Assembly (NCBI GenBank): GCA_013399115.1
Contig: VXAA01001939.1
Location: 1 to 64,000 of the forward strand
DNA length: 64,000 nucleotides
From: Anseranas semipalmata
Lineage: Eukaryota > Chordata > Aves > Anseriformes > Anseranatidae
Direction of reading: 5' to 3'
Shown here: piece after piece, positions 39,793 to 50,113 of the stretch
Layout: the number at the start of each line of letters is the position of its first letter
How positions within the stretch are numbered: position 1 is the stretch's first letter
Made by a program: the position numbers and the translations under genes
The notes under the pieces: model-generated
What the model was told of the DNA's origin: nothing
Seen by the model: only the letters and a program-made list of their open reading frames with translations
The model's database searches: none

Positions 39793-42700
39793 ACAACAGA
39801 TGTATATCAGAAAACAATGCCAGCACTGAGAAGTGAGCAAACACCATACTGAGAATGTGAAACACACAAACTGCAAGAAGCAAGGAGGAATCTCCTTCCT
39901 CCCCTGTGAAAGGTCCTTAGCTGGGCAACTCAGCTGTGCCTTGCAACAGGTCTCGCTCTTCAAGAAAAAGGCTAGCTAGTCTCATTCAGGGCAATCAGTG
40001 AGAATAATCAGGGTGTTGGAAAATTTGATCTGTGAGAAGAAAGAAAATGAATAAAATGAAGAAAATGAAATTCAGCTGGGGAAGTACATAATAACAACAT
40101 TGGAATACATGGAAATATATAAAAGACTGTCTGGAAGATGGAGATGTAAACTGTCCTGTGTCTGTGGTAGAAATGACAAGGCTGCAACTGGTGACTCAAG
40201 TTACACTTTGTGGCAAAATTGAGATTCAAAGGGCTGTGGAGACTGGAAAATACTGTTTGGAAAAGCTCTGCAGTCTTTGTTATTGGAGAAGTTGAAGAAT
40301 AGTTCAGACAAAAGATATGTCCTAAATAAATATATTTAATCTTCTTATGTGGTATGGACATTCAAAAGAAAGTATTGATAAATACCCTGGGCCTGGGTTA
40401 TGCTGTACAAATTACAGACTGACGGAACACACACCATGCAAAGAGAACCTCTACATCTACTATTGAGTATACAATCACAATCTTGGTATGAGGCAGCTCT
40501 TCCTCTTACAGTGACTGCAATCTGGAATTGTTCTGAGCTGTAGCGGGTGGGATGTCACTTGCCAACACTGTTTTATAGGTGAGAAATCTGGATTATATTA
40601 GTAGATGATTTTGTAGATGATTAACACAAAGAACTGTTTGCCTGTCCATGGACTATTTCCATTCTTTGTATATTAATCTTTTTTTCCTTTGCCCAATAGA
40701 GTTTTCTTGACTTTTTGCATTGAGATTTTTTAAAAATATCTTCTTAAACTAGCTATTTCTTCTATAGGTCTGTGTCACACCTTTCAAGTTTCCTGCAAAT
40801 GTATTGCTACTTTGCAGTTTTTAGATTCAAAACAGCAACAAAAAATAAAATAAAAAAAAATACACAACCAAGTCCCTTATACCAGTGATATATCATATGG
40901 GTTTTTTCCTGGTTGCTCGGCAATAGAAAATGTAAGTGTGTGACTCCCTCCTCCATCTCCCCGGCACCACTTGGAGATATTTTGTCTTGGCCTTTCTTCT
41001 TTTGTTCTTACCTCTCTGTGGGAGTGTTAGTTACGAAAAGGTTTTCAGCCTGATTTTTTTCCTCTGAATTTATACCTCACTGTTTTCTTTAGAAGACCGC
41101 TGTATATAAAGATCTGACAAACTGCTGCTGGGGATTAGAAGAGACAGAGTTGTGGGAGATTCCTGTCACTTTAGTTTAGGTGTTGAGGTGCTTCAGATAC
41201 CTGATTATCTGCAGCATCCCTGTGTCTGTGGTGAGACAAAGACATTGCCAGATGACAATTCAGGGCCTTCGGGACCTGAGTCACCACCTGGAGTTGTGGT
41301 GGTGACTCCCCCATCACCCACAGGCCTCAGAAGGAGGACAGGAGAGGAGAAGACAACACTTCTCAGCAAGGCACCTCAGCTAAGCAATGGGAGTCTGGTG
41401 GGCTTCCCAACTCAGAAAGGCCAACCATCAAAGGCACCTCCATCACGTCCATCTGCACAGAAGCAGGATCTTCAAGCAGGTAATGCCTAAGTTTGAGGCT
41501 ATCTTGACCGGAGGTTCAAGAAGCAATTCAGTTCTAAGCTCCTGGGTTAGGCTAGCCTCAATGGGATCATTTCTACATGTCACACAGTGTGTTCTCTCTG
41601 ATAAGGCAGTTCTTGGTAGCAGTTGGACCAGACTGCTGATCTTGCCACAGCCATATAGAGAATTTTTGATCCATACCACTTTCCTAGTGAACTTGCCTGT
41701 GCTTCTGGGTACAGACAAAAACTGTAAAACTTGTGGGAAGGCAGGTAGGGGGTTACCAACACCTGTGTGACTTAGCCTGCAACCTCATTGCAAGGTTGGT
41801 GAATCATCAGTGCAAAGAAAAACAATTCTTGGCCTCAAGCTTATATATATACATTTGTGCCAGCTGGTGAGAACACCATGTGGGTGGGTGGATGGGAGAG
41901 TAGGAGCAACAGCTGAGAAAGAAAAGGGCTTCAACCACACTCGAGTCAAGAGGGTTGACCCTTGCTTTTTGCCCTCACTTACCCTCTCTGTCATGGCCAT
42001 GATTGCCCCCAGGCAGGAGCTTCTTGTCCACTGCAGTTTTCAGCTAAAGAATGAAGGTAAATGCATTCTTATTTTGGTTTATCCTCATGCACTGTACTGG
42101 AAGCTTTATCAGTGCACGAGCTGATTCACAAAGCAGATCACACATGCCTGCCTTAAGGATAGAGAGAAACTTCAGCTGCCCAAATTTAATCCACCATCAT
42201 AAGTCTGTCAGGGCATAAAGTCAGCAGTGGAGACATACCTAAGGGTTTACAGAGATATGCATCACCAAGCAAGTTAAATCTTCAGACTTCCATTGTTTAA
42301 TCCACCATGTATAAATGGTTGCCTTTCACCTCTTCCTACATTTGAGAAATGTGTGCAGGCAGATTGCAACATCCTTGGATAGGCTCATTATTCAAAATGA
42401 TTTTCAAATTGGTTTGCAGAATGTTTCCCAAGTGCAGAGCCTGCGAGTGTTTTATAACAAAGAGCTGGTTATCTGAGCTTTGTTGGTTGAGTAACTCATG
42501 CATTGCTGGGTTTGTCTCAGGATTAGAAAACACAGTGGAATGCAAATGACAAACTTTCATTGCTATCATCAGATAGACCTCTTGAAATTTATTGCCAGCC
42601 GAAACAACCCTCTAGACCGAGCATGCAAGTTAATACTCTGTCTTCATTTAAATGTGAATTTGAAAGTGTTATGAACTTAGAACGTTGTTTGGGATTCAAG

Positions 42701-45029
42701 TAATTATTTATAAGTGTGTGTTTACACTGTTCACTGAGCTGTGGTAGTATATCTGTACAATCACTCAGTTAAGTGACAATGCACATGGCAGAGTGGCAGC
42801 TCTGTAGCCTTGATTTATTCACCACAAGGTGCATTGGTTTCTTGGTCCAGTTTCTGGAGAAATATTTAAACTTCCAGATGGCATGATGTAAAGTAACATT
42901 CTAAAATAAAAAAGTGACATTTAAGGAACAAGTAATGAGTGGTCTGGAGAGGAGCTGACTGCACACAAAACCTTGGCGTACTGCAGAATAAAGAGCCTCT
43001 CAGACACCACGTTCCTAAATCTGAGCAAGACACATACAAGAGAACTGGGGTAATTGAGATACACAGACGCGGTGTTTCAGTGCAAGCTGCTGAACCCCTC
43101 GTGCAGAGCTGCCTGGGCTTAGTACTGGCAGAAGAGAAGATGAGGCCCCAGTTTACCACTCTGGTGACAACCCTGGATTGCCACTTCCTACTTCTGCATG
43201 TGGGAGCATGTGTGGGCAGTACAACTGGATCTTTGCATCTCCACCTGTAGTGTCCCAGGATTACCAAGAGCTACTCCAAACATAGGCTTAGCAGAAACTG
43301 CTGTGGCTGTAGGCAAAAGTCATCTCTTCCATATCCAAAGGACACCCAGACATCCACAAACACTGAATCAGGCCATGAAATTTTATTATGCCCCTTGTAT
43401 TTGTCAAGAGTATTAGTCAAGATGGTTTCTTTGTTGTTTTGTTTGTTTGTTTTTAAGAAAAAAGACTTCAGATGGTTCACATTTATGCTGAAGAGGTAGA
43501 GCCTAAATTGTTTAGAATTATGTTAAAAACACATTAAATAAATACTGTAATAAATACAATCATATATCTAAAAATGCCAACTTAGGTAAAAGGAGTTGAT
43601 AAACCAATAATCTCAGAATATTAAATTCCATAATGCCTCTCAAGAAAAAACTCTCCCCCAGGCAAGTTTTTCAGTGTTTTAAGAACCATTTTGCTTAGTG
43701 TCACTAGTGTGACTGCTAGTGAGTCACTAAAGGGCTCCATTTTGAAATGATTTCCAAAAGATCATTTGAAAATTCATCTTGGCTTGCAAACTCCATCTTT
43801 TGCATATCATTCTCTGAGAGAAGTACCATCACTTCTATCCAACAAATTTCTAATTAATAATTTGCTTTCATGTACCAGTACTCCACAGTGGCATGGGAAA
43901 AAATGAAAATAAAAAATTTCTCCAGCTTGGTATTTTTCCATTCATGAAAGTTTTTACTGCAGATTGGTGCAGAGAGGAAAATGGCAGTGATGCCCAAATA
44001 GAAGGGATTTGCTTGAGAATGCATATAGCTGCCTCTCTCTCAAGGGTGATAGCAGTGCTTTTCTGCGCTTCTCTTTCACCAACCATCCCTGCAGTTTTCT
44101 GAGGGTAGTCTGGGACTCAGTGTGGTGCTGGGCACATCACAGTACTGTCACACTACTGTCACTTCTGTTGGGTGGCTTTAAGCTAAGGAGGTGGCCCATA
44201 GCCAGCAGTTCCAGGCTGCATGGGGCTCGGCAGAGTCCTGTCTGTGCGCCCACAAGCTTGTCTGCCAGCTGGGGCTCCTGGGCTGCCCCTCAGGAAGGAG
44301 ACAGAGACCCTGCCTCCACCTCCAGAATCTCCCATCAGCAAGCATAAAATGTGAGAGAGCTGTTTAGTAAATTTCCATGCTAACTTTTAGAAAATGAGGA
44401 CTAATTATTTTTCCAATGAGACAATAGAAGGTATTTCATTGGCGTAACATATTAATCTATCTTGGAATTTGGGTAGGGACCTCCTCTGACCCACATATGT
44501 CCGGGGACCTGGCAGAACAATGATATTGTTGTCACGTTGTATGCAGTGTCATTTTCTCCCCACTTTGCAGGCTCCAGAAAATACTCCCAGGAGTATCATA
44601 CTCTCCAGCACTGTACTTGGGCATAATGTCAAAACCAATTTAAAAAGAAGACCAGCACTCTCCAGCTCTGCAGTACATCTTCCTGCAGCGCCATGGGATT
44701 GCTATCATCTTCACATCCAGTTCATAATCAGCCTTTCCTGGCCTTTCTGGCACAGACAGACACAGAGGAGGTGGTGGTTAGGTTATGTGATTAAAGGCTA
44801 ATCGCCAAAAGCACAAAGGTCTGTAGAGGAGCAGATGAACAATGAGGCAGAGGAGCCCTAGCAACCCAATAACAGGGAAAATGGAGCGCACTGAATTGGC
44901 TGCTCCTAAGACTGTCCAAAAGAAATGTTCACCCCTTGCATCTGGTGTGAAACCCACCAAGACGAAATTGTCTCCCCAGAACACCTCACAGGCTGCCAGG
45001 GGTTGTTGCCTACAGGACTCCCTTCGGGA
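39793..45029. other. Non-coding DNA, no gene seen
   Basis: No gene or transposon recognised. The plus frame at 41152-41490 (112 codons, no ATG start, opened by a TAA at 41107) is proline/serine-rich and carries a hairpin at 41278-41308, but matches nothing I know. The open frames at 42866-43267 and 44009-44347 are antisense-overlapped and unrecognised. Confidence 0.5.
41278..41308. repeat. GC-rich 11-bp inverted repeat
   Basis: The arms GAGTCACCACC (41278-41288) and GGTGGTGACTC (41298-41308) are exact reverse complements around a 9-base loop. Confidence 0.9.
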
Positions 45030-45900
45030 TGCTGGGAAAAGAGTTTGGGGATTGTATGAAACTTATTATGATAAGTTTTAAGGAGATTCTGGAAATGTAT
45101 GAAACTTATGGGATACTTAGGGGATAGAACAAAGGTGGGGAAAGGGAGGGATCAAGGTGGATTGGGGAGGAACAAGCTTGGGAAAACAGGGGTAAAAGGG
45201 GACAAAAGGGGCTAGCTGTATGTAAACAGGTTACCAGTCAGTGCACTTGTCTGACTGAGCCCTGTGCTTGATCACTGCAGCCTAACCAATATTCTGGTTA
45301 AATCCTATTTATAGTGATCTTCTGTTCTGAGCAGGAATGTGTGAATGCCAGTGTGCTTCAAGCTGGACGTGTAGGCAAGTAGGATAAGAGGTGGGCGTAC
45401 CAGCAACAGGAGAAGGATTGTGAACCTCCGCGCATAATATGTCTGAGGAGCTGAGGAGACTGGGGAACCTGGGATCAGTTATTGGAATGATCCATGTTGT
45501 GTTTTTATATATGTATATACATATATAGAGACAGATATACATAAATACTTTCCACCAGTGGACTTCAGTCCTAATCAGCCGGAGAGGAGGAAGAGTATCG
45601 GGCAGCCCGTGCTATTTGTGAGAGCTGTGTGTAAGGCACTGTTTCCATCCATGAGGTTGGCTGCGTGTGGGTGCACCCACCAGGAACCTTCTGCCCCTGG
45701 CTGGACCTGGGGACACGGAGCTGCAGCAACCTCAGCCCTGCCAGGCTGCTGGCTTCAGCAGCCTCTAACAGAGGCCAGAGTTTGTGTCATGGGAGCAGAA
45801 GAGGGGCTTGTGGTGGCTCCTGTCCCCTCTGTCCACACGGTGTGTATATAAGCTTTGAAAAATGACAATGAAAGCAGGACCACAAGGCAGACACCTTTGG
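45030..45900 (+). mobile_element. Probable degraded avian ERV LTR (solo)
   Basis: From memory of avian ERVL-type LTR sequences, several stretches resemble the family. Examples are GGGATACTTAGG with a following purine/G-rich tract, TGTCTGACTGAGCCCTG followed by GATCACTGCAG, GTGTGAATGCCAGTGTGCTTC, and GAGAGCTGTGTGTAAGGCAC near 45617. A TATATAAGC motif sits at 45844-45852. No gag, pol or env coding was seen on either side, so it would be a solo LTR. The TG/CA termini and target duplication were not located, so both ends are approximate. GTATGAAACTTAT is duplicated 43 bases apart (45054 and 45097). Confidence 0.45.
45506..45527. repeat. 22-bp perfect AT palindrome
   Basis: TATATATG at 45506-45513 and CATATATA at 45520-45527 flank TATATA. 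The whole is its own reverse complement. It lies inside the probable LTR and may be slippage-derived (TATG/TATA repeats). Confidence 0.9.
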
Positions 45901-47119
45901 GTAGTGCAGGGCTGCATTATGCCAGCTTGTGTGCTGCTTCATATCAGTAATTTTCTGCTGGCTTCCCTTTTTTTTTTCTGAGGCATTTAATAATATTTTG
46001 CAAAGCTTTCTCGCTGAGAGGAAAACCCTCTGAACCTGGCAGGGTCCAGCTGGGCTCCTGGGCATGCACACGAGCAACCTGCAGGCAGAGGATGCCAAAA
46101 AGCAGCTCTTCAAAAACTCCTCTTCCACCTGCTGCAGAGCCACGAGAGCTGTGGCTGTCTCTGTTGCCCATGCTCTCTTGCCCTTGCACGTGAGCATTGC
46201 TCTTTGTGTTGAGATAAACTGGACTCTCCTGCAGGACTTTTTTTGCTGAAGAAGGCTTGCTTTCAGCAAAACTTACATCTAGTTTTGTGGTTGGAGATGT
46301 GACTGTGACCTGATTGTCCACCATTTGTATTCATCAAATACTAACTCATGAGAAAAGTATCACTATTCCATTAAAACCTTTCCAAGCCTGGCAGCCTTGT
46401 TCAGTGTTTTCTTATTATTGATGAGACTTTGAAGTAAGATTCTCCCCCCACCCCAATCACCCTTCCCATCCTACTTTTACATTTTTTAGGAAAATTTCTT
46501 AAAAGATCTAGTATGTAGTAAGACCTGTTATTAGGTTTTCTCAGAGAGGCAGCTTAGAAGAAGCCTTTCTGAAATACTGTCCTCTATTTAATTAATAGTG
46601 GAAGCTGTCCAGGAGTAAATCAAACTTCAGCAGAAAGTATGGCAAACACAATTGTTTTTCTCTAGAAACAAATTGCAAGCCTTCTGGTCCCACCCTTGCT
46701 TCTCCACTTGCCATCCGGCTCTGCTGTCATGCTGTCTGGTCCTTTCATAACTCTCACAACCAGGAAGAAAAATCACGTTTTGTTTGCAAAATGGATCTCA
46801 GCTTGAATCCAGCTCTGAAGATTAGTCTCCATCACCTCTCCGTGAGCATTAGTGGCACCAGCCCCGTGTAACCTTTCCCAGTATTTGTTTCACACATATG
46901 AAAGTACACAGATGGCCAATTATGTCAGAGACTGCACTGAATTATGATGTATAATTAGAGATGGGAGCAAGTTTCTAAGCTGGGAAAAAGTCAGGTCTGA
47001 TTCTTTTAGACTTGTGGATTTATGGGATTGGGGAGGGCAGCTGGCTTGGCCCTTGTCTGTACACATAGTGCTTCAGCATAGACATTTTGGGAGCCAATTG
47101 TGCAATGCATGTAAGTAGG
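45901..47119. other. Non-coding DNA, no gene seen
   Basis: The minus frames 45787-46269 (160 codons) and 45944-46324 are unrecognised and overlap each other and a plus frame. A C-run G-quadruplex motif on the minus strand lies at 46444-46467. Confidence 0.5.
46444..46467 (-). other. G-quadruplex motif on minus strand
   Basis: The plus strand shows CCCCCC, CCCC, CCC, CCC separated by 1, 5 and 2 bases. The minus strand therefore meets the G3+N1-7 rule. Confidence 0.8.
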
Positions 47120-47300
47120 GGATAAGGAGGTGACAGGGGGTGCAGGGCAGAAGGTGGGGCTGCTGCAAGGAGCTGGGCGTGCTGGGAGAGGCAGCTGCGC
47201 GACGGGGGCAGCCGCAGTGCTCCGATGGAGAGCACAGCGTGCGGCCGGGACGCCTCAGAGTACGTGCAGGGGGAGGCACAGGATGCCGGTTCTGCTCTTT
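47120..47300. other. CpG-rich patch next to CR1 tail
   Basis: About a dozen CpGs (including GCGCGACGG and GCGGCCGGGACGCC) fall in under 180 bases, in a GC-rich block immediately before a short CR1 3' end. It does not match the CR1 3' region I know. It may be a distinct CR1 subfamily segment, another young GC-rich repeat or an orphan CpG island. Confidence 0.5.
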
Positions 47301-47324
47301 GCAACTCCTTGTCTCAGTTGGTCA

Positions 47325-47402
47325 GCTCAGGTTGCCCTGTGTGGGGTCAGGAGCTGGGCTCAGTGATCCTTGTGGGTCCCTTCCAGGTCAAGGTATTCTA
47401 TG
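47325..47402 (+). mobile_element. Short CR1 LINE 3' terminus
   Basis: CCCTGTGTGGGGTCAGGAGC, then GATCCTTGTGGGTCCCTTCC and ATTCTATG at 47395-47402, reproduce the CR1 3' tail seen at the end of the 5165-6462 copy. The 5' limit is uncertain because the preceding GC-rich block is not clearly CR1. Confidence 0.8.
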
Positions 47403-49302
47403 GTTTTAAGAGTTAAGGTATAGATTTATCTGCTTCTTGCTAAGTATTTCAGATCAAGAGGGAAAAAACACCATGAGAGAAGGGAGGTAGCGGTATTATT
47501 TATATAAATAAGTTGGCTGAGGAGTAAGCCCACTTCTCCTCCTACCCAATCTTGAGATGAATTAGTAGCATTCATTCCTACCCTGCTATGTTCCACAAGA
47601 AAAACAAGATTGTACTTTTCACTTCGGGGTCGAGTAGAAAGACTTGACTGTGACAAATCAAAGCTTTTAGACAACTGCAAATTCTGAATTAATACTAAAG
47701 GAATTACATGCAGACTAGTATTTTGTTCCCTTCTTTCAAGTTTATTCCAATACAAAAGTAATTAGCTCTTCAAGCACAGTTGAACCTTGCCTATTTTATA
47801 CTAAAATCTGCGTGACTCACTTGAAGTTTTTAAGTTTTTCAAATTCATGAGCATGAAAGCAATGAATAGCAAAAATCAATACTTCTCAAAACATACTTAC
47901 TTTTATTTGATAACTTTTGTTTAATGTCGTTTAAGATAATACAGATTTGCTGATTGGTCACTAAAACACAATTACGATATATTTTGTAAGCAATGACATC
48001 TTAACAGAAAAGCTTCCTCACTCCTTAAAAGATGTTTGCTGTGACCTGGTATTGAAATGAGAGGGGAAGAGATGTCTGATTTTATGATTCATCTAGAGAG
48101 TGGATGTATGGTCCCTGGCAGTTATTTTTTCAACATAATGGGCTATTGTTTACTTCTGTACATTTTGGGATCGTGGCACCAGTATTTAAGGTGGCAAAAT
48201 GCTAAATACTTGACAAAGATTCCTGGAGATCGTTTTTGCTAGGTATATTCATTAAATTTCCAGCAAGCATTTAAATACATTTCTCTATGCATTATATTTG
48301 ACAACACTCAGTTTCATCTCTGCTTGGTCAAGTACAGTATTTTTTCAGCCAACAGATTCATCAGAACACTTATCAGTCTCCAAACTTCCTTTCCATTTTT
48401 GAGGTCTGATCTCTGAAGAGCTATTACAAATGTTTTAATGCTACATCTGTGAAAAATATGTAAGATGCAAAATAAATGATAAAGAATGTACTCATTGCAA
48501 TTTTAAGGTTGTCAAGTTAAAAAATGCTTATGATGAGAAATGCAAACCTCAAAAAAGCAATAGCGTGGCATGCAATATTTTCTAGTAAATCTTTTTAATA
48601 TGTAGCTACATATATGTAGCTCTTCCTGCTATGACAAATGTAAAGAGCAAATATCAAACATTTAACACCTAAGTAACTCTTTATGATATGCATCATGTAA
48701 TAAGCTCCTCAAGTAAAATAATGTATCCCCCCCCCAAAAAAAAAGAAAAAACAAGAAGAAACAAACAAACAAACTCCACAACATCAGCATTGTTTTTACA
48801 TGGGTCTAAAGCTTCTCAGATGCAGCCTGGATTGCTACAGTTGCTGAATATTATCAGTGAGCTCCATTAACAGAGTTTCTGGCCGCATATTAACAATTAC
48901 CAATTACAGCTCTGCTATTTTAGTTGCTCACTGTTTTCTCATTTTCCGTCTCCCTCTCTGAGGTTATGAGCATGGACTGCAGTACCTATTGTCTGACAAT
49001 ATCTGAAGTAATTATCTGCTCCAAACATCATTAGGTCAGCTAAATAAGAGTGTGACCAAAACAGCTTTATATCACCTCTCATATACTGCCTGGCTTAAGC
49101 TTCTCCTTTCATGTAGTGCGGGGGAGCTGCTTGTCCAAGCTCTCATTGTGATCCAGAGAGGTCATTTAAATTCTCCATGGGTTGGCTTTCTATCCAAAGA
49201 TGAAACCCTCAGCCTCAATTGCAAAGACAGCCTAATGCTTCTGACTCCCAGGTCAAGGTACCCTGGCGTGTACCAAGGTAAGACCTAAAAAGGGGAATAA
49301 AA
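47403..49302. other. Non-coding DNA, no gene seen
   Basis: AT-rich and unclassified. It contains overlapping palindromes at 48598-48621 and a C9 run followed by an A/AAAC-rich run at 48727-48775. Confidence 0.55.
48598..48621. repeat. Two overlapping palindromes
   Basis: ATATGTAGCTACATAT (48598-48613) and AGCTACATATATGTAGCT (48604-48621) are each perfect palindromes and overlap by 10 bases, giving three alternating copies of the TGTAGCT/AGCTACA unit. Confidence 0.85.
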
Positions 49303-50113
49303 TAACCAGGGCTGTCCAGATGACTGTCTTTTATTTAATTCTATTATTTATTTGTTTGTTTGTTTGTTTGTTTGTTTGTTTTGAAAGACAAGAAGAGCTG
49401 TGTTGAGCTGGGACGCAAAAGCTAACAATCAGAACATTTTTGTGGGAGAGAGAGCCTGAAAAATAATCTGCTTTGGAAGAATTGAGACATTTTTTCTGCT
49501 TGTTTCCTGGGCTGCCCAGCTCCTAGGGCTGCTTACTGTGTAGGTGGGCCCCCACACAGCTGAAAGCAGAAAGAGACGGCTAGAGAGTGTGAGGGACAAA
49601 CCCCCAACCCTTTGACTACCACGAAAAGAGACCAAACGAGAGACCACCACTCTCTCCTTCCCTGGGCTGATATGGAGATCCTGGGCAGCAGATACCCAGC
49701 TAACTAGCAGCCAACTGTTCAGGTGACTAAGAGTCTGCTGCGAGCAGGAAAGTCGATGTATGAGATAGCCACTGAGGCTATGAGAAGATCTTTTCCAACA
49801 AATCGATGTTTCTCAATGGAAACTTGTTTCATAAAGAAGCTCCTGACCAGCACCCTGTAATATATACTGTAGGGCTGGGCGATAGATTTAGCATATGTAC
49901 ATTTAAAGGAAAAATGAGCTTTGATTAGTTGCACGGAACATTGCCGTTCGAAACCCCACCAGCTGTCCGGTGGCTGAGACTCTACTAACGAAAGCAAATG
50001 CAGTGGAGTGTGTAATGAGTCCGAAGCAGGAATCCACGACTGCCCATGCTCTATTCCTAGCAAAGGTGCCATGGTGTCATCAGTTAAAAATCTGGGTTAA
50101 CCAGTTTTGTCCA
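49303..50113 (-). mobile_element. Candidate retroposed insertion with A-rich tail
   Basis: A block of roughly 780 bases has a locally high CpG count compared with its flanks (for example ATTGCCGTTCGAAACC, GTCCGAAGC, AAATCGATG). Read on the minus strand, it ends in an (AAAC)n / A-rich tail, seen as (TTTG)n at 49351-49383 on the plus strand. It is bracketed by similar 16-mers TAACCAGGGCTGTCCA (49303-49318) and TAACCAGTTTTGTCCA (50098-50113), identical at 13 of 16 positions, as expected of an aged target-site duplication. The longest minus frame inside (49719-50072, 117 codons) is not recognised. The source could be a processed transcript or an unrecognised retroelement; this is inference. Confidence 0.35.
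49351..49383. repeat. (TTTG)n microsatellite
   Basis: Seven perfect TTTG units, then TTTTG. It may be the expanded A-tail of the candidate minus-strand insertion. Confidence 0.92.

Noticed and set aside
41152..41490. 112-codon frame as a possible exon
   Set aside because: It opens only after a TAA at 41107 with no acceptor in between, uses a GTG as first codon and includes a GC hairpin; not a convincing exon.
45787..46324. Two overlapping minus-strand frames (160 and 126 codons)
   Set aside because: They overlap in different frames and extend across the end of the LTR-like block; no motif recognised.
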